Origin: Candidatus Latescibacterota bacterium
Lineage (GTDB): Bacteria > Latescibacterota > MWCZ01
Assembly: GCA_022706085.1 (NCBI GenBank)
Contig: JAKJDF010000004.1
Coordinates: forward strand, 124,001-188,000
DNA length: 64,000 nucleotides
Direction of reading: 5' to 3'
Below, piece by piece: positions 55,152-63,967 of the stretch; the first letter of the stretch is position 1; each line of letters opens with the position of its first letter. The translations under genes and the position numbers were made by a program. The notes beneath the pieces are model-generated. The model was not told the DNA's origin. It searched no databases and saw nothing but the letters and a program-made list of their open reading frames with translations.

Positions 55152-55994
55152 TCAGAGCCCGAAAACACGCAGGGCGTTGAGCCTGGTGATCTTCTCGAAC
55201 GCCAGCTTTGAAATGCGTTTGTTGTCCCGTGCTTCTTTCAGAAACGGAATCACATCTATCGGCTGGACATACCGGCACACGTCCGTTCCAAAAAACAGTC
55301 GGTCCTGAAACCTCTCGAGGAAGGCGTAGCCGAACGGAAGATCGCGGGTGAGTGCGTTGTAGGCACTTCCCGCAGAGAGGTCGGCATAGAGGTTCGGGAA
55401 CGTTTCCATCAGGCGCGGCATTGCTCCGCCCGGCGTGATGGGTCCCTTCGGATAACTGCTGAACTGATCGTCTGTTACGTCACCTGAGATCTCTGCCCAG
55501 AAGTGCTGCGCGTGCCCGACGAAAACCGTCTCCGGGAACATCCTCAACGTGCGCTCAAAACGAGGGAAGCCCTTTTCATCCACATTCCGGAACCCGTCAA
55601 TGTGGTAGATCACCGGCATGCGCAGTTCGCCGCAAATTCGGTACACTCGCTGCAGAGCCGGGTCGTCTATCGCAAGCCCGCTCATGGCCTCGCCGTATGC
55701 TTTGCATCCTCTATCTCGGTAATCCGTCAGGCGTGCGCGAAGGATCCGGCTGTTATCACCGGTTCCAACGCGCGGGTCCACGTTGCAGCCGGCGACAAAC
55801 CGGTCCGGATATTTCCGGGCGACACGCATGACATATTCGGTGGTGACATAGTAGTGCGCCTCTTCCGGGCTTTCGATCGGCAGAAGAATCGCTTTTTCGA
55901 TCTCGTTCGCATCCATGAATCGGAGCAGGTGCCGAGGGGTGAGGGGTTTTTCTCCAACATAGAGTTTCCCGATATGCATATGAACGTCTATCAT
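55152..55994 (-). CDS. Amidohydrolase-2 family TIM-barrel hydrolase or lactonase
   Basis: A 280-residue protein starting MIDVHMHIG, the HxH metal motif of metal-dependent amidohydrolases. Later signs are FVAGCNVDPRVG, RGCKAYGEAMSGLAIDDPAL, MPVIYHIDGFRNV, FVGHAQHFWAEI and FFGTDVCRYV with the metal Asp. Relatives include sugar lactonases, decarboxylases and aminocarboxymuconate-semialdehyde-type enzymes. ATG 55994 has AGGAG nearby; the open frame to 56045 adds only poor sequence. It converges on the epimerase gene and diverges from the PduS-like gene. Confidence 0.85.
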   Translation of the reverse strand: MIDVHMHIGKLYVGEKPLTPRHLLRFMDANEIEKAILLPIESPEEAHYYVTTEYVMRVARKYPDRFVAGCNVDPRVGTGDNSRILRARLTDYRDRGCKAYGEAMSGLAIDDPALQRVYRICGELRMPVIYHIDGFRNVDEKGFPRFERTLRMFPETVFVGHAQHFWAEISGDVTDDQFSSYPKGPITPGGAMPRLMETFPNLYADLSAGSAYNALTRDLPFGYAFLERFQDRLFFGTDVCRYVQPIDVIPFLKEARDNKRISKLAFEKITRLNALRVFGL

Positions 55995-56108
55995 GGCTCC
56001 TGTTCCGTCTCCACCGATCGCCTGTTCCGGGCTACCCCTTGGCATTGTCTGCCACTTTTCGCTCTTTCAAATTAGCAACTGGGAGTCGCAAACCACAGGG
56101 ATGAAAAC

Positions 56109-57425
56109 ATGGCATTGGTGGAACTCGTCCGCGAAGCGGGAGTGGTGGGCGCAGGCGGCGGCGGATTTCCAACCCACGTGAAACTGGCGGGGAAAGCTGA
56201 TACCGTCATCGCCAACGGAGCGGAATGCGAGCCGCTCCTCCATAAAGACGCCGCGGTAATGGAACGCGAGGCCGCCCGCGTCGTCGCCGGAATGCTTGCC
56301 ACTATGGAGGCGGTCGGGGCAACGCGTGGTATCATAGGCATCAAGAGGAAAAACTCACGGGCAATACAAATGATCACCGCTGCCAGCGCCGGCCAACCGG
56401 TCTCGGTGCACCTTCTCGGCGACTACTATCCCGCGGGGGATGAGTACGATCTCGTGTTCGAAACAACGGAACGCCTCATTCCGCCTGCCGGTATCCCGCT
56501 CAACGTGGGTGCGGTGGTGTGCAACGTAGAAACCTTCGCGAACATCTCGAGAGCAGCGGAGAACCTGCCGGTAACGGAAAAGACCGTCACCATAGGGGGC
56601 GCGGTGCGCTCTCCCGTAACCCTTACGGTGCCGGTGGGGACTTCGTTCCGTGACGTGCTGGAAGTGGCGGGCGGGCCGACCACCGATGACCCTGTCCTGT
56701 GCCTTGGCGGGCTCATGATGGGAACGACGTCAGACGATCTGGACACTCCTGTTCTCAAAACAACGACCGGCGCCATCGTCCTTCCGCGCACTCACCACAT
56801 CGTCCAGCGCAAACTGAAGCCTTGGGCGCATCAGGCGAAGATCGGGAAATCGGCGTGCGATCAGTGCCGCTTCTGCACGGAAATGTGCCCGCGCTACCTG
56901 CTGGGCTACCCGGTGGAGCCCCACCGCGTAATGCGGAGTCTCGGGTTCACTGCAACGGACAGAAAACTCCTTGACGAATGGGCCGCCTTGTGTTGCAGTT
57001 GCGGACTTTGCACGCTGTATTCCTGTCCCGAAGAGCTTTTCCCGAAAGAGGCGTGTGACGCGTCCAAGGACGAACTGCGGAAAGCTGGTCTCAAGTGGGC
57101 CACACAATCTCAGGTGCGTCCTCACCCCCTTCGTGATGGGCGGCGTATTCCGATCCGCGCGCTCATGAGAAAACTGGTTGTAGAGGAGTTTGATCACCCG
57201 GCTCACTGGGAGGATCTGAGCGTAGACCCCGTCCGCGTAACCCTACCGTTGAAACAGGCGGCCGGTGCACCAGCATCCGCCGTGGTCAAGTCGGGCGACC
57301 ATGTGAAGAAAGGTCAACTGATCGGTCGCGCACCCGAGGGCGCCCTCGGCGCAAACCTGCATGCTTCCGTTGAAGGGATAGTCACCGTCAACGAGGCAAG
57401 TATTGCCATTCAGAGGACAAAATGA
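56109..57425 (+). CDS. pduS: PduS-like/RnfC-like iron-sulfur flavoprotein
   Basis: A 438-residue electron-transfer protein of the RnfC/PduS family; PduS is known as a cobalamin reductase of propanediol microcompartments. It has the flavin and NADH-type loop VGAGGGGFPTHVKL (residues 13-26), ANGAECEPLLHKD, an SLBB-type domain (TIGGAVRSPVTLTVPVGTSF, about 160-180), two 4Fe-4S motifs, CDQCRFCTEMCP (about 250) and CCSCGLCTLYSCP (about 295), and a C-terminal barrel-sandwich region (VVKSGDHVKKGQLIGRAPEG). ATG 56109 has CAGGGA upstream. Its stop overlaps the PduT-like start (ATGA), so the two proteins are made together, as PduS and PduT bind each other in known systems. Confidence 0.88.
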   Translation: MALVELVREAGVVGAGGGGFPTHVKLAGKADTVIANGAECEPLLHKDAAVMEREAARVVAGMLATMEAVGATRGIIGIKRKNSRAIQMITAASAGQPVSVHLLGDYYPAGDEYDLVFETTERLIPPAGIPLNVGAVVCNVETFANISRAAENLPVTEKTVTIGGAVRSPVTLTVPVGTSFRDVLEVAGGPTTDDPVLCLGGLMMGTTSDDLDTPVLKTTTGAIVLPRTHHIVQRKLKPWAHQAKIGKSACDQCRFCTEMCPRYLLGYPVEPHRVMRSLGFTATDRKLLDEWAALCCSCGLCTLYSCPEELFPKEACDASKDELRKAGLKWATQSQVRPHPLRDGRRIPIRALMRKLVVEEFDHPAHWEDLSVDPVRVTLPLKQAAGAPASAVVKSGDHVKKGQLIGRAPEGALGANLHASVEGIVTVNEASIAIQRTK

Positions 57426-57973
57426 GTGAGAAAGCGATCGGATTGATAGAGCTCTCCAGTATCGCGGCCGGCTTCCAAACCGCGGACGCGATGCTCAAAG
57501 CCGCCAGGGTGCGCCTCCTGCTTTCCCGCAGCATTTGTTCGGGCAAATACATGGTTCTTGTCGGGGGCGAAGTGGGAGCAGTGCAAAGCGCGGTTGAGGC
57601 GGGGGAGGCGTCCGCAGATGGCTGTCTGGTGGACAGGTTCATTATTCCCGGTGTGCACGAAGACGTGTTCGCGGCGCTCGGGCGCTCCACCATCCCGACG
57701 ATTGGCGAATCTCTTGGCATTCTTGAGGCGTTCAGCGTCGCATCGCTGATCGAGGGGGCTGACGCTGCCGCAAAGGCCGCGAGAGTCACCCTTGTGGAGA
57801 TCAGGTTGGCCATGGCGCTGGGAGGGAAAGCCTTTGTCACTATGACGGGTGATGTCGCCTCCGTACAGGCGGCTGTGGAGGCGGGCAAGGCCCGCATCGG
57901 CGAAGCAGGCATGCTGGTGAATGCAGTGGTTATCCCACGCCCCCACGAGGACGTCTACCGCGAAACCGTTTAG
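57422..57973 (+). CDS. pduT: PduT-like tandem BMC-domain shell protein with 4Fe-4S site
   Basis: A 183-residue protein with two bacterial-microcompartment domains in tandem (about residues 5-85 and 97-180), a trimer-forming shell subunit. Domain markers are GLIELSSIAAGFQTADAMLK in the first and SLIEGADAAAKAARVTLVEI in the second. Cys39 in LSRSICSGKYMVLVGGEVG matches the pore cysteine that in PduT coordinates a central 4Fe-4S cluster, so this shell protein probably passes electrons across the shell with the neighbouring PduS. No other shell, encapsulation-peptide enzyme or vertex (BMC-P) gene is in the window. Confidence 0.9.
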   Translation: MSEKAIGLIELSSIAAGFQTADAMLKAARVRLLLSRSICSGKYMVLVGGEVGAVQSAVEAGEASADGCLVDRFIIPGVHEDVFAALGRSTIPTIGESLGILEAFSVASLIEGADAAAKAARVTLVEIRLAMALGGKAFVTMTGDVASVQAAVEAGKARIGEAGMLVNAVVIPRPHEDVYRETV

Positions 57974-58107
57974 GACGCCGTCTTGGGAGAGCATCTCCAC
58001 GCACTCGGGTGCCGCAGGGTAGGTCTGAGCATTTATCTATTTGCGAGAGAAAACGATAGCGCGTTTCATTTCCGAAGACACACGAACGGGAAAGTGAGTA
58101 GGAGGGT

Positions 58108-58782
58108 ATGCAGAAAGAGAACGGCACCCCCGACACCGGGACAGGCAGGCACGTCTCGGTGAAAATCTGCGGGGTCCGCACCCGTCACGATGCATTGCTT
58201 GCCGCTGAACTGGGCGCCACGTATGTGGGGTTCGTGTTTGTCAGGAAAAGCCCGCGCTATATCGACCCGGCGGAAGCTGCAGAAATCGTGCCTGCGTTAC
58301 CCGAGGGGGTTGTTCCCGTAGGGGTTTTTGCCAATCAACCGAGAGACAGGGTGCTCGACATAATATCGACGACAGGTGTCAAAGTCGCGCAGTTAAGCGG
58401 TCTGGAATCCCCGGAGTACTGCGACAGCATGGGCAAATTCGGCGTGTTCAAAGCGTTTCACGTTCGGCCGCCGTTTTCCTTTGAGAACCTGGAACCGTAC
58501 CACGTCAACATGTTCGTGCTCGACACGTACGTGCCGGGCAAAAATGGAGGGACGGGCGAAACTTTCGACTGGTCTCTCGCGATTCCGGTCGCCAGAAAGA
58601 CACGTGTAATGCTTGCGGGGGGACTCACTCCGGCGAACGTTGCCGAGGCGGTGGAAACCGTTCGGCCGTACGCAGTGGACGTGAGCAGCGGCGTCGAATC
58701 GAGTCCGGGCGAGAAAAGTCCGCACCTCATGGAAGCGTTTTTCCAGAGCCTGCACGACGCGGGCTACCAGACCGGTCGCTGA
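58108..58782 (+). CDS. trpF: Phosphoribosylanthranilate isomerase, stand-alone
   Basis: TIM-barrel enzyme of tryptophan synthesis, converting phosphoribosylanthranilate to CdRP. It has VKICGVRTRHDA (Cys21, catalytic base), VGFVFVRKSPRYIDP, VPVGVFANQPRD and the Asp-containing VLDTYVPGKNGGTGETFDW (Asp near 139), then LAGGLTPANVAEAVETV and DVSSGVESSPGEKSP for phosphate binding. The usual QLHG is QLSG here, and there is a 14-residue N-terminal extension. No other trp genes are nearby. It stands at the head of the 58108-63967 series with only a 9- to 12-base gap to the next gene. Confidence 0.92.
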   Translation: MQKENGTPDTGTGRHVSVKICGVRTRHDALLAAELGATYVGFVFVRKSPRYIDPAEAAEIVPALPEGVVPVGVFANQPRDRVLDIISTTGVKVAQLSGLESPEYCDSMGKFGVFKAFHVRPPFSFENLEPYHVNMFVLDTYVPGKNGGTGETFDWSLAIPVARKTRVMLAGGLTPANVAEAVETVRPYAVDVSSGVESSPGEKSPHLMEAFFQSLHDAGYQTGR

Positions 58783-58794
58783 CAGCCCGCCGTG

Positions 58795-59286
58795 ATGCCT
58801 GTCAGCGCCGATTCTCCAGCGTCGCTTCCAGAAGATGTGATCACGTATGTCTCTCATCCCTGGCGCGAGGACTTCCGCTTTCGGCGGTGGTCCCTCGTAA
58901 GCGCCATGGTCGGGGCATCAGTGCTCGCCGGTTTTGGGTTCGCGAGCCCGGGTACCGGCCTCGGGGCTTTCGGGTTTCTTTTTCTGAGCCTTTCTCGGTA
59001 TTTTTTACCTACCTTATACGAAATCAATCCGCGCGGCGTGCATGACCGACATCTCGGGGTAAATCGATTCCACCCCTGGACGCGTTTCAAACGTGTCGCG
59101 TTGCGTCGGGACGGTGTTTTCCTGGGAACATTTCCGCTGCCGAGACATCTGGATGCATGGCGCGGACTGTATGTTCGCACCTCCGGAAACCGAGAGCAGG
59201 TATACGCCTTTGCCAGAGCACACATCCCGCTGGAAACGCCTCCGCGAGAGCGTCAGATATGCTCTGGCAATGCCTCCCCCGCTTGA
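58795..59286 (+). CDS. Small membrane protein of the MutL-like/DUF6754 cassette
   Basis: A 163-residue protein: a short soluble start (SHPWREDFRFRRWSL), two adjacent hydrophobic segments (LVSAMVGASVLAGFGFASPG and TGLGAFGFLFLSLSRYFLP), then a soluble part with YEINPRGVHDRHLGVNRFHP and RRDGVFLGTFPLPRHLDAWR, which looks like a small PH-like beta domain. GTG 58792 or ATG 58795 begins it. I recognise it as resembling unnamed proteins beside GlmL-like ATPases in candidate phyla, from memory only. Its 3' end overlaps the next reading frame. Confidence 0.6.
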   Translation: MPVSADSPASLPEDVITYVSHPWREDFRFRRWSLVSAMVGASVLAGFGFASPGTGLGAFGFLFLSLSRYFLPTLYEINPRGVHDRHLGVNRFHPWTRFKRVALRRDGVFLGTFPLPRHLDAWRGLYVRTSGNREQVYAFARAHIPLETPPRERQICSGNASPA

Positions 59287-59635
59287 GTTGTCTCCCGCGG
59301 ATAGAGAGGTCCTCGCGAAAGTAGCCTCCATGCTCGTGAGGCGGAGACTCGGTTCTCCCGCACTCATGGTTCTGGAGATGTCCCGGCCGATAAACTTCGT
59401 CGCAAGCCAGTTTCTGGTGTTCATGAAACCATTCGCTACGGCGCTCTTGAACACGACCGAGTACGAACGTTTTGTGCGCATACTGGAACACCGCGAGGGC
59501 ATAGACGCGCTTGTGCAGGCGATTGCACGCGGCACCGAGAACGGGGCGGCGACCGTGCAGAAAAGGCAACCGCCTCCGCGGGTCTCGAGCGTCGGTTGCG
59601 GTGACAACAAAACTCACGTGGAATCAACAGGTTGA
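59270..59635 (+). CDS. Small conserved soluble protein of the same cassette
   Basis: About 121 residues from ATG 59270. The core LSPADREVLAKVASMLVRRR, PALMVLEMSRPINFVASQFL and MKPFATALLNTTEYERFVRI is helical and contains the pattern VLEMSRPINFVASQFLVFMKP, which looks conserved; the tail is low-complexity. No ribosome site is evident; coupling to the preceding gene, which it overlaps, is likely. An upstream open extension to 59093 exists but overlaps the preceding gene fully. Function unknown. Confidence 0.55.
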   Translation: MPPPLELSPADREVLAKVASMLVRRRLGSPALMVLEMSRPINFVASQFLVFMKPFATALLNTTEYERFVRILEHREGIDALVQAIARGTENGAATVQKRQPPPRVSSVGCGDNKTHVESTG

Positions 59636-59652
59636 AAGGCGCAAAGGAATTT

Positions 59653-61449
59653 ATGCAGCAGGAACGGGACCTGAACGTTGTTATCGCAACAGACTGCGGC
59701 AGCACGACGACGAAAGCAATCCTTATCGAAAAGGTGGACGGCACCTACCGGCAGACATTCCGCGGGGAGGCTCCGACCACCGTCGAGGCCCCGTTTGAAG
59801 ACGTTACGAGAGGCGTTCTGAACGCGATCCAGGAAGTGGAAGAACTGAGTGGGAGGAAAATACTGGAGGGCGAACGCATCATCACTCCCGCAGAAGGGAA
59901 CCGCGGGGTGGACATCTACATCTCGACGTCGTCTGCTGGCGGCGGATTGCAGATGATGGTCACGGGGGTGGTGAAGTCCATGACGGGGGAGAGTGCTCAA
60001 CGGTGTGCGCTCGGCGCCGGCGCCATCGTCATGGACGTACTCGCGTCGAACGACGGCAGGCTCCCTCACGAGAAAATTGAACGGATCCGTCAATTGCGCC
60101 CCGATATGGTGTTGCAGAGCGGTGGAACGGACGGAGGAACTGTCTCACACGTGGTGGAACTGGCGGAGTTCATCGCGGCCGCCGATCCCAAACCGCGTTT
60201 CGGAACGGGGTTCAAGCTCCCCGTGATATATGCGGGAAACAAGAACGCGATCGATGATATCCAACGAATTCTCGGGGAGAAAACCGCGCTTACCATCACC
60301 GAAAACATCCGTCCAACGCTGGAAAAAGAAAACCTCATGCCGGCGCGGCACAAAATTCACGATCTGTTCCTCGAACACGTAATGGCCCAGGCACCCGGCT
60401 ACAGGAAGCTGATTTCCTGGTGCGGGGCCGACATCATGCCGACCCCCGGTGCGGTAGGCCTGATCATGCAGACAATCGCCCGCAAACAAGGCATCAACGT
60501 CGTCGGTGTGGATATCGGCGGCGCCACAACAGACGTGTTCAGCGTGTTTGACGAAGTGTTCAACCGCACGGTGAGCGCAAATCTCGGTATGTCGTACAGC
60601 ATTTCGAATGTTCTGGCCGAAGCCGGACTCGAGAACATCGCGCGCTGGATACCATTTGACATAGATGAAGGTGATTTGCGCAACAGAATCAAAAACAAGA
60701 TGATACGTCCAACGACGATCCCTCAACTCCTTGATGAACTGAAACTTGAACAGGCAATTGCGCGTGAAGCCCTTCGGCTGGCCTTCATACAGCACAAGCA
60801 GCTCGCAGTGGGTTTGAAAGGCATCGCCAAAGAACGGACTCTTTCTGACGTGTTCTCCCAGGAACGCGATGGCAGCCTGATCAACATGATGGAGCTGGAC
60901 CTGCTGGTCGGCTCCGGTGGCGTTCTCAGTCACGCGCCGAGGCGGCAACAATCCATGCAGATGATGATCGACGCGTTCCAGCCGGAAGGCGTCACTCGCC
61001 TTGCGGTGGACAGCATATTCATGATGCCCCATCTAGGCGTGCTGTCGACTGTCAACGAAACCGCCGCCACTGAGGTGTTTGAAAAGGACTGCATGATATA
61101 CCTGGGCACCTGCGTGGCGCCGCGAGGAAAGGGGAAAAAGGGCAGCCAGGTCCTTTCGTTTGAAATGGAGTTCCAGAACGGACGTCGGGAACACGGCACA
61201 ATGGATGTCGGCGACTTGAGACATTTCCCGCTGGGCTTGAACGAAACGGCGAAGCTCCGGGCAAACCCCGCCAAAGGCTGGGATCTCGGATACGGGTCAG
61301 GCAAACCCGTGGAGGCTGTGATCCACGGGGGAGTCGTCGGCATCGTGCTCGACACGCGCGGCAGACCCATCCAGTTCGCGGCTGATCGTCCGGCGCAAAT
61401 CGCCGACACCGTCCGCTGGAACAAGGCAACTGATCAGTTTCCCATCTAA
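59653..61449 (+). CDS. GlmL/MutL-type ASKHA ATPase
   Basis: A 598-residue actin/Hsp70-fold ATPase of the family named after GlmL (MutL) of methylaspartate mutase loci; it is unrelated to mismatch-repair MutL. Phosphate 1 motif is VVIATDCGSTTTKAILIEK (about residues 10-28), phosphate 2 is VVGVDIGGATTDVFSVFD (about 283-300). Other family signs are YISTSSAGGGLQMMVTGVVK, DMVLQSGGTDGGTVSHVVEL and LLVGSGGVLSHAPRR. ATG 59653 follows AAAGGA; a TTG at 59632 is upstream. No glutamate-mutase subunits are nearby, so the usual reading (mutase accessory or reactivase) is not supported by context; the adjacent PduS-like cobalamin reductase is suggestive but not decisive. Confidence 0.85.
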   Translation: MQQERDLNVVIATDCGSTTTKAILIEKVDGTYRQTFRGEAPTTVEAPFEDVTRGVLNAIQEVEELSGRKILEGERIITPAEGNRGVDIYISTSSAGGGLQMMVTGVVKSMTGESAQRCALGAGAIVMDVLASNDGRLPHEKIERIRQLRPDMVLQSGGTDGGTVSHVVELAEFIAAADPKPRFGTGFKLPVIYAGNKNAIDDIQRILGEKTALTITENIRPTLEKENLMPARHKIHDLFLEHVMAQAPGYRKLISWCGADIMPTPGAVGLIMQTIARKQGINVVGVDIGGATTDVFSVFDEVFNRTVSANLGMSYSISNVLAEAGLENIARWIPFDIDEGDLRNRIKNKMIRPTTIPQLLDELKLEQAIAREALRLAFIQHKQLAVGLKGIAKERTLSDVFSQERDGSLINMMELDLLVGSGGVLSHAPRRQQSMQMMIDAFQPEGVTRLAVDSIFMMPHLGVLSTVNETAATEVFEKDCMIYLGTCVAPRGKGKKGSQVLSFEMEFQNGRREHGTMDVGDLRHFPLGLNETAKLRANPAKGWDLGYGSGKPVEAVIHGGVVGIVLDTRGRPIQFAADRPAQIADTVRWNKATDQFPI

Positions 61450-61466
61450 CCCCTGCAAAGGCATCT

Positions 61467-62588
61467 ATGGCACACTCGTATACTCCCGGCTTACGTGTAA
61501 CACCGTTCGCGACGCTCCAGCGTCGACGCATACTCCCCCTGAAGGGGGAGGTCACGGTTCGAGTTGGCGACCTCGTTTCGAGGGATACCGTCGTCGCGAG
61601 AACTGAGCTTCCGGGTGACGTGGCTACCGTGAACGTGGTAAACCGCCTCGGGATAGAAGCCCACCAGATTGAGCACTATATGGTGAAAAAGGTGGGGGAT
61701 TCAGTGGCGAGCGACGAACTTATCGCGGAGACGCGCCCCTTTTTCAAGTTTCTGAAGTCTACGGTGAACTCGCCCATCGACGGCACGGTGGAGAGTATTT
61801 CCACGGTCACCGGGCAGGTTATTCTGCGGCGGCCACCAAAACCTGTCGCCGTCACTGCGTACGTGGATGGCAGGGTCATTGAGGAGATCCCTGATGAAGG
61901 GGTCGTGGTCGAGACTCAGGGCGCCTTCATCCAGGGGATTTTCGGGATCGGCGGCGAGGCCTGGGGCAAGGTGAGGCGCGTGGTGGAATCCCATGATTCG
62001 GTTGCGACACCTTCCTCAATTTCGACCGACATGGGAGGCTGCGTGCTCATATGTGGATCGCTTGTATCCGCGGAGACGATCAATCGCGCAATCGCGGTGA
62101 AGGCCGCCGGAGTGATCGCGGGCGGAATCCACGCCGGCGACCTGAAAGATCTGCTTGGGTATGATCTGGGGGTGGCAATCACGGGAACTGAACGAATTGG
62201 GACCACGATCATAGTTACCGAAGGCTTCGGGGCGATTGCGATGGCGAGGCGAACATTCGATATCTTGAGTTCATGTGAAGGCATGGTCGCCTCCATTAAT
62301 GGCACCACGCAGATCCGTGCCGGTGTTCAGCGGCCTGAGATCATCGTCTCGCGTCCGCCGTCGCCGTCCGACAGAGAGGTTGCAACGAGCAGCACGGGTC
62401 TTCAGATCGGCGATCCGGTGCGCGTTATTCGCGAACCGTATTTCGGGCGGCTGGGTTCGGTGAGCGCCCTTCCCTCCGATCTCCAGACGGTGGAATCCGA
62501 AACCCGAGTTCGCGTGCTTGAGGTGGCCCTCGACGACGGAGAGAAAGTTATCGTTCCGAGAGCAAACGTGGAATCGATCGCACTCTAG
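61467..62588 (+). CDS. Barrel-sandwich/KOW-domain protein of the MutL-like cassette
   Basis: A 373-residue cytoplasmic protein. The first 120 residues have the beta pattern of barrel-sandwich hybrids (lipoyl-like and RnfC-type): LPLKGEVTVRVGDLVSRDTV and KKVGDSVASDELIAETRPF, then STVNSPIDGTVESISTVTGQ. A middle domain contains VLICGSLVSAETINRAIAVK and AGVIAGGIHAGDLKDLLGYD, which look like a Rossmann-like or TIM-like core. The C-terminus GDPVRVIREPYFGRLGSVSA resembles a KOW motif. ATG 61467 follows an AAAGG site. Function unknown; its coupling to the ASKHA ATPase (17-base gap) and to the DUF6754 gene indicates a shared complex. Confidence 0.7.
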   Translation: MAHSYTPGLRVTPFATLQRRRILPLKGEVTVRVGDLVSRDTVVARTELPGDVATVNVVNRLGIEAHQIEHYMVKKVGDSVASDELIAETRPFFKFLKSTVNSPIDGTVESISTVTGQVILRRPPKPVAVTAYVDGRVIEEIPDEGVVVETQGAFIQGIFGIGGEAWGKVRRVVESHDSVATPSSISTDMGGCVLICGSLVSAETINRAIAVKAAGVIAGGIHAGDLKDLLGYDLGVAITGTERIGTTIIVTEGFGAIAMARRTFDILSSCEGMVASINGTTQIRAGVQRPEIIVSRPPSPSDREVATSSTGLQIGDPVRVIREPYFGRLGSVSALPSDLQTVESETRVRVLEVALDDGEKVIVPRANVESIAL

Positions 62589-62668
62589 TGCGCGGTTTTT
62601 TCGAGGAAGGTCAGGGAAAACACCCGCGCCGTCGGGGCAAGCGCCCGGAGGTGCGAGGAGGACAACCA

Positions 62669-63967
62669 GTGCAGAGATTGACACAGTTCGCGTGCGTAGC
62701 AGCGCTTTTCTGGACCGGGACGGCCCTGGCGTCTGACGCGGTGGAGACCGGAACCTTCGGCAAAACGCCGGTTCCTGATTCAGTCCGGGCATTACCCCCG
62801 CCCCTTCCTACCCTGATCCGAGCCGCCGACGTACCCAGCGACAACGGGAAGGCAGTGGTGGTAACCTGGTTGCCGGACTCTTCCACGCCAAGCTTTGTGC
62901 GGTACCAAGTCGGCGTGGCTACGGATCCGTCAGGACCGTACTACTTCGGCGGCGAAGCACCTGCGGCGGGGCCTCTTGTGAAAGATGACCCCAAAATCTT
63001 CGGCTGGTCCCCGGCAGATCCTGACCACCAGTTTCTCGTCGTCTCCTCCTACATGGTGCCGCCGGCAACGCCAGATGGTAACCCGGAGCGCGTGGAACTG
63101 CAGCCGGATCGGACGTATTACCTGCGTTTCGCGGTGGTCGGAGATTCCGCGAGTGCCGAGTTGGCCGCTCCGATGTCCGTGACACCGAGGCAGAACTGGA
63201 TCAAGCTTCACAAACTGAACAACCTGGTATTTGGCCTCTTTTTCGGCGTGGTGATCCTTTCTTTCATCGAATTCGCGCGGCGCAATCCGAACATGTTCAT
63301 ACGAAAAATAGCCGGGCTTGATGCGGTGGAAGAGGCGCTGGGGCGCGCCACCGAAATGGGGAAACCCGTCTATTTCGTTCACGGATTAAACTCCATGGGG
63401 GAAGTATCCGCAATCGCTTCCGTGAATATTCTCGGCCGCGTGGCACGAAGAGTAGCGCAATTCGATACGACACTGAAGGTTATGAACAACGATCCGATTG
63501 TGCTGGCCGTGAGCCAGGAAGTGGTGAGGGAAGCGTGTATTGACGTAGGGCGCCCGGACGCATACGTCCCGGACAATGTCATGTTCGTTGCCGATCGCCA
63601 GTTCAGCTACGCCGCCGCGGTGGACGGCATGATGATGCGAGAGCGTCCGGCCACCGTGATGCTGATGGGATACTTTTACGCGGAAGCCCTTCTATTCGCG
63701 GAAACAGGTAACGTGGTCGGGGCGATTCAAATAGCCGCTACGGACTCATATACCCAAATTCCCTTTTTCATCACGACCTGTGACTACACGCTGATCGGAG
63801 AAGAACTGTACGCGGCCAGCGCGTATCTCGCGCGGGAACCCAAACTCCTGGGAAGTCTACGAGGACAGGATGTGGGAAAGGCTTTCCTGATAGCCATTCT
63901 GACGATCGGAACTGCACTGGAACTGGCGGGCATCCACTGGCTGACACACCTGGTGGCTCCTCTCTGA
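62669..63967 (+). CDS. DUF6754-like membrane protein
   Basis: A 432-residue protein with signal peptide (VQRLTQFACVAALFWTGTALAS), an extracytoplasmic beta-sandwich (VVVTWLPDSSTPSFVRYQVG, possible fibronectin-like), a transmembrane helix (LVFGLFFGVVILSFIEFA, about residues 190-210) and a soluble domain after it with KPVYFVHGLNSMGEVSAIAS, VLAVSQEVVREACID and DSYTQIPFFITTCDYTLIGEE. A second helix ends the protein (VGKAFLIAILTIGTALELAG). The soluble domain resembles DUF6754, from memory. GTG 62669 has GAGGAGG seven bases before it; the longer frame from 62588 has no signal. It is the last gene of the cassette that can be read here. Confidence 0.68.
   Translation: MQRLTQFACVAALFWTGTALASDAVETGTFGKTPVPDSVRALPPPLPTLIRAADVPSDNGKAVVVTWLPDSSTPSFVRYQVGVATDPSGPYYFGGEAPAAGPLVKDDPKIFGWSPADPDHQFLVVSSYMVPPATPDGNPERVELQPDRTYYLRFAVVGDSASAELAAPMSVTPRQNWIKLHKLNNLVFGLFFGVVILSFIEFARRNPNMFIRKIAGLDAVEEALGRATEMGKPVYFVHGLNSMGEVSAIASVNILGRVARRVAQFDTTLKVMNNDPIVLAVSQEVVREACIDVGRPDAYVPDNVMFVADRQFSYAAAVDGMMMRERPATVMLMGYFYAEALLFAETGNVVGAIQIAATDSYTQIPFFITTCDYTLIGEELYAASAYLAREPKLLGSLRGQDVGKAFLIAILTIGTALELAGIHWLTHLVAPL

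Noticed and set aside
59653-61449. Naming this gene DNA mismatch-repair mutL or methylaspartate mutase glmL
   Set aside because: The sequence is the ASKHA family, not the GHKL repair protein, and no mutase subunits are present to support the glmL name.
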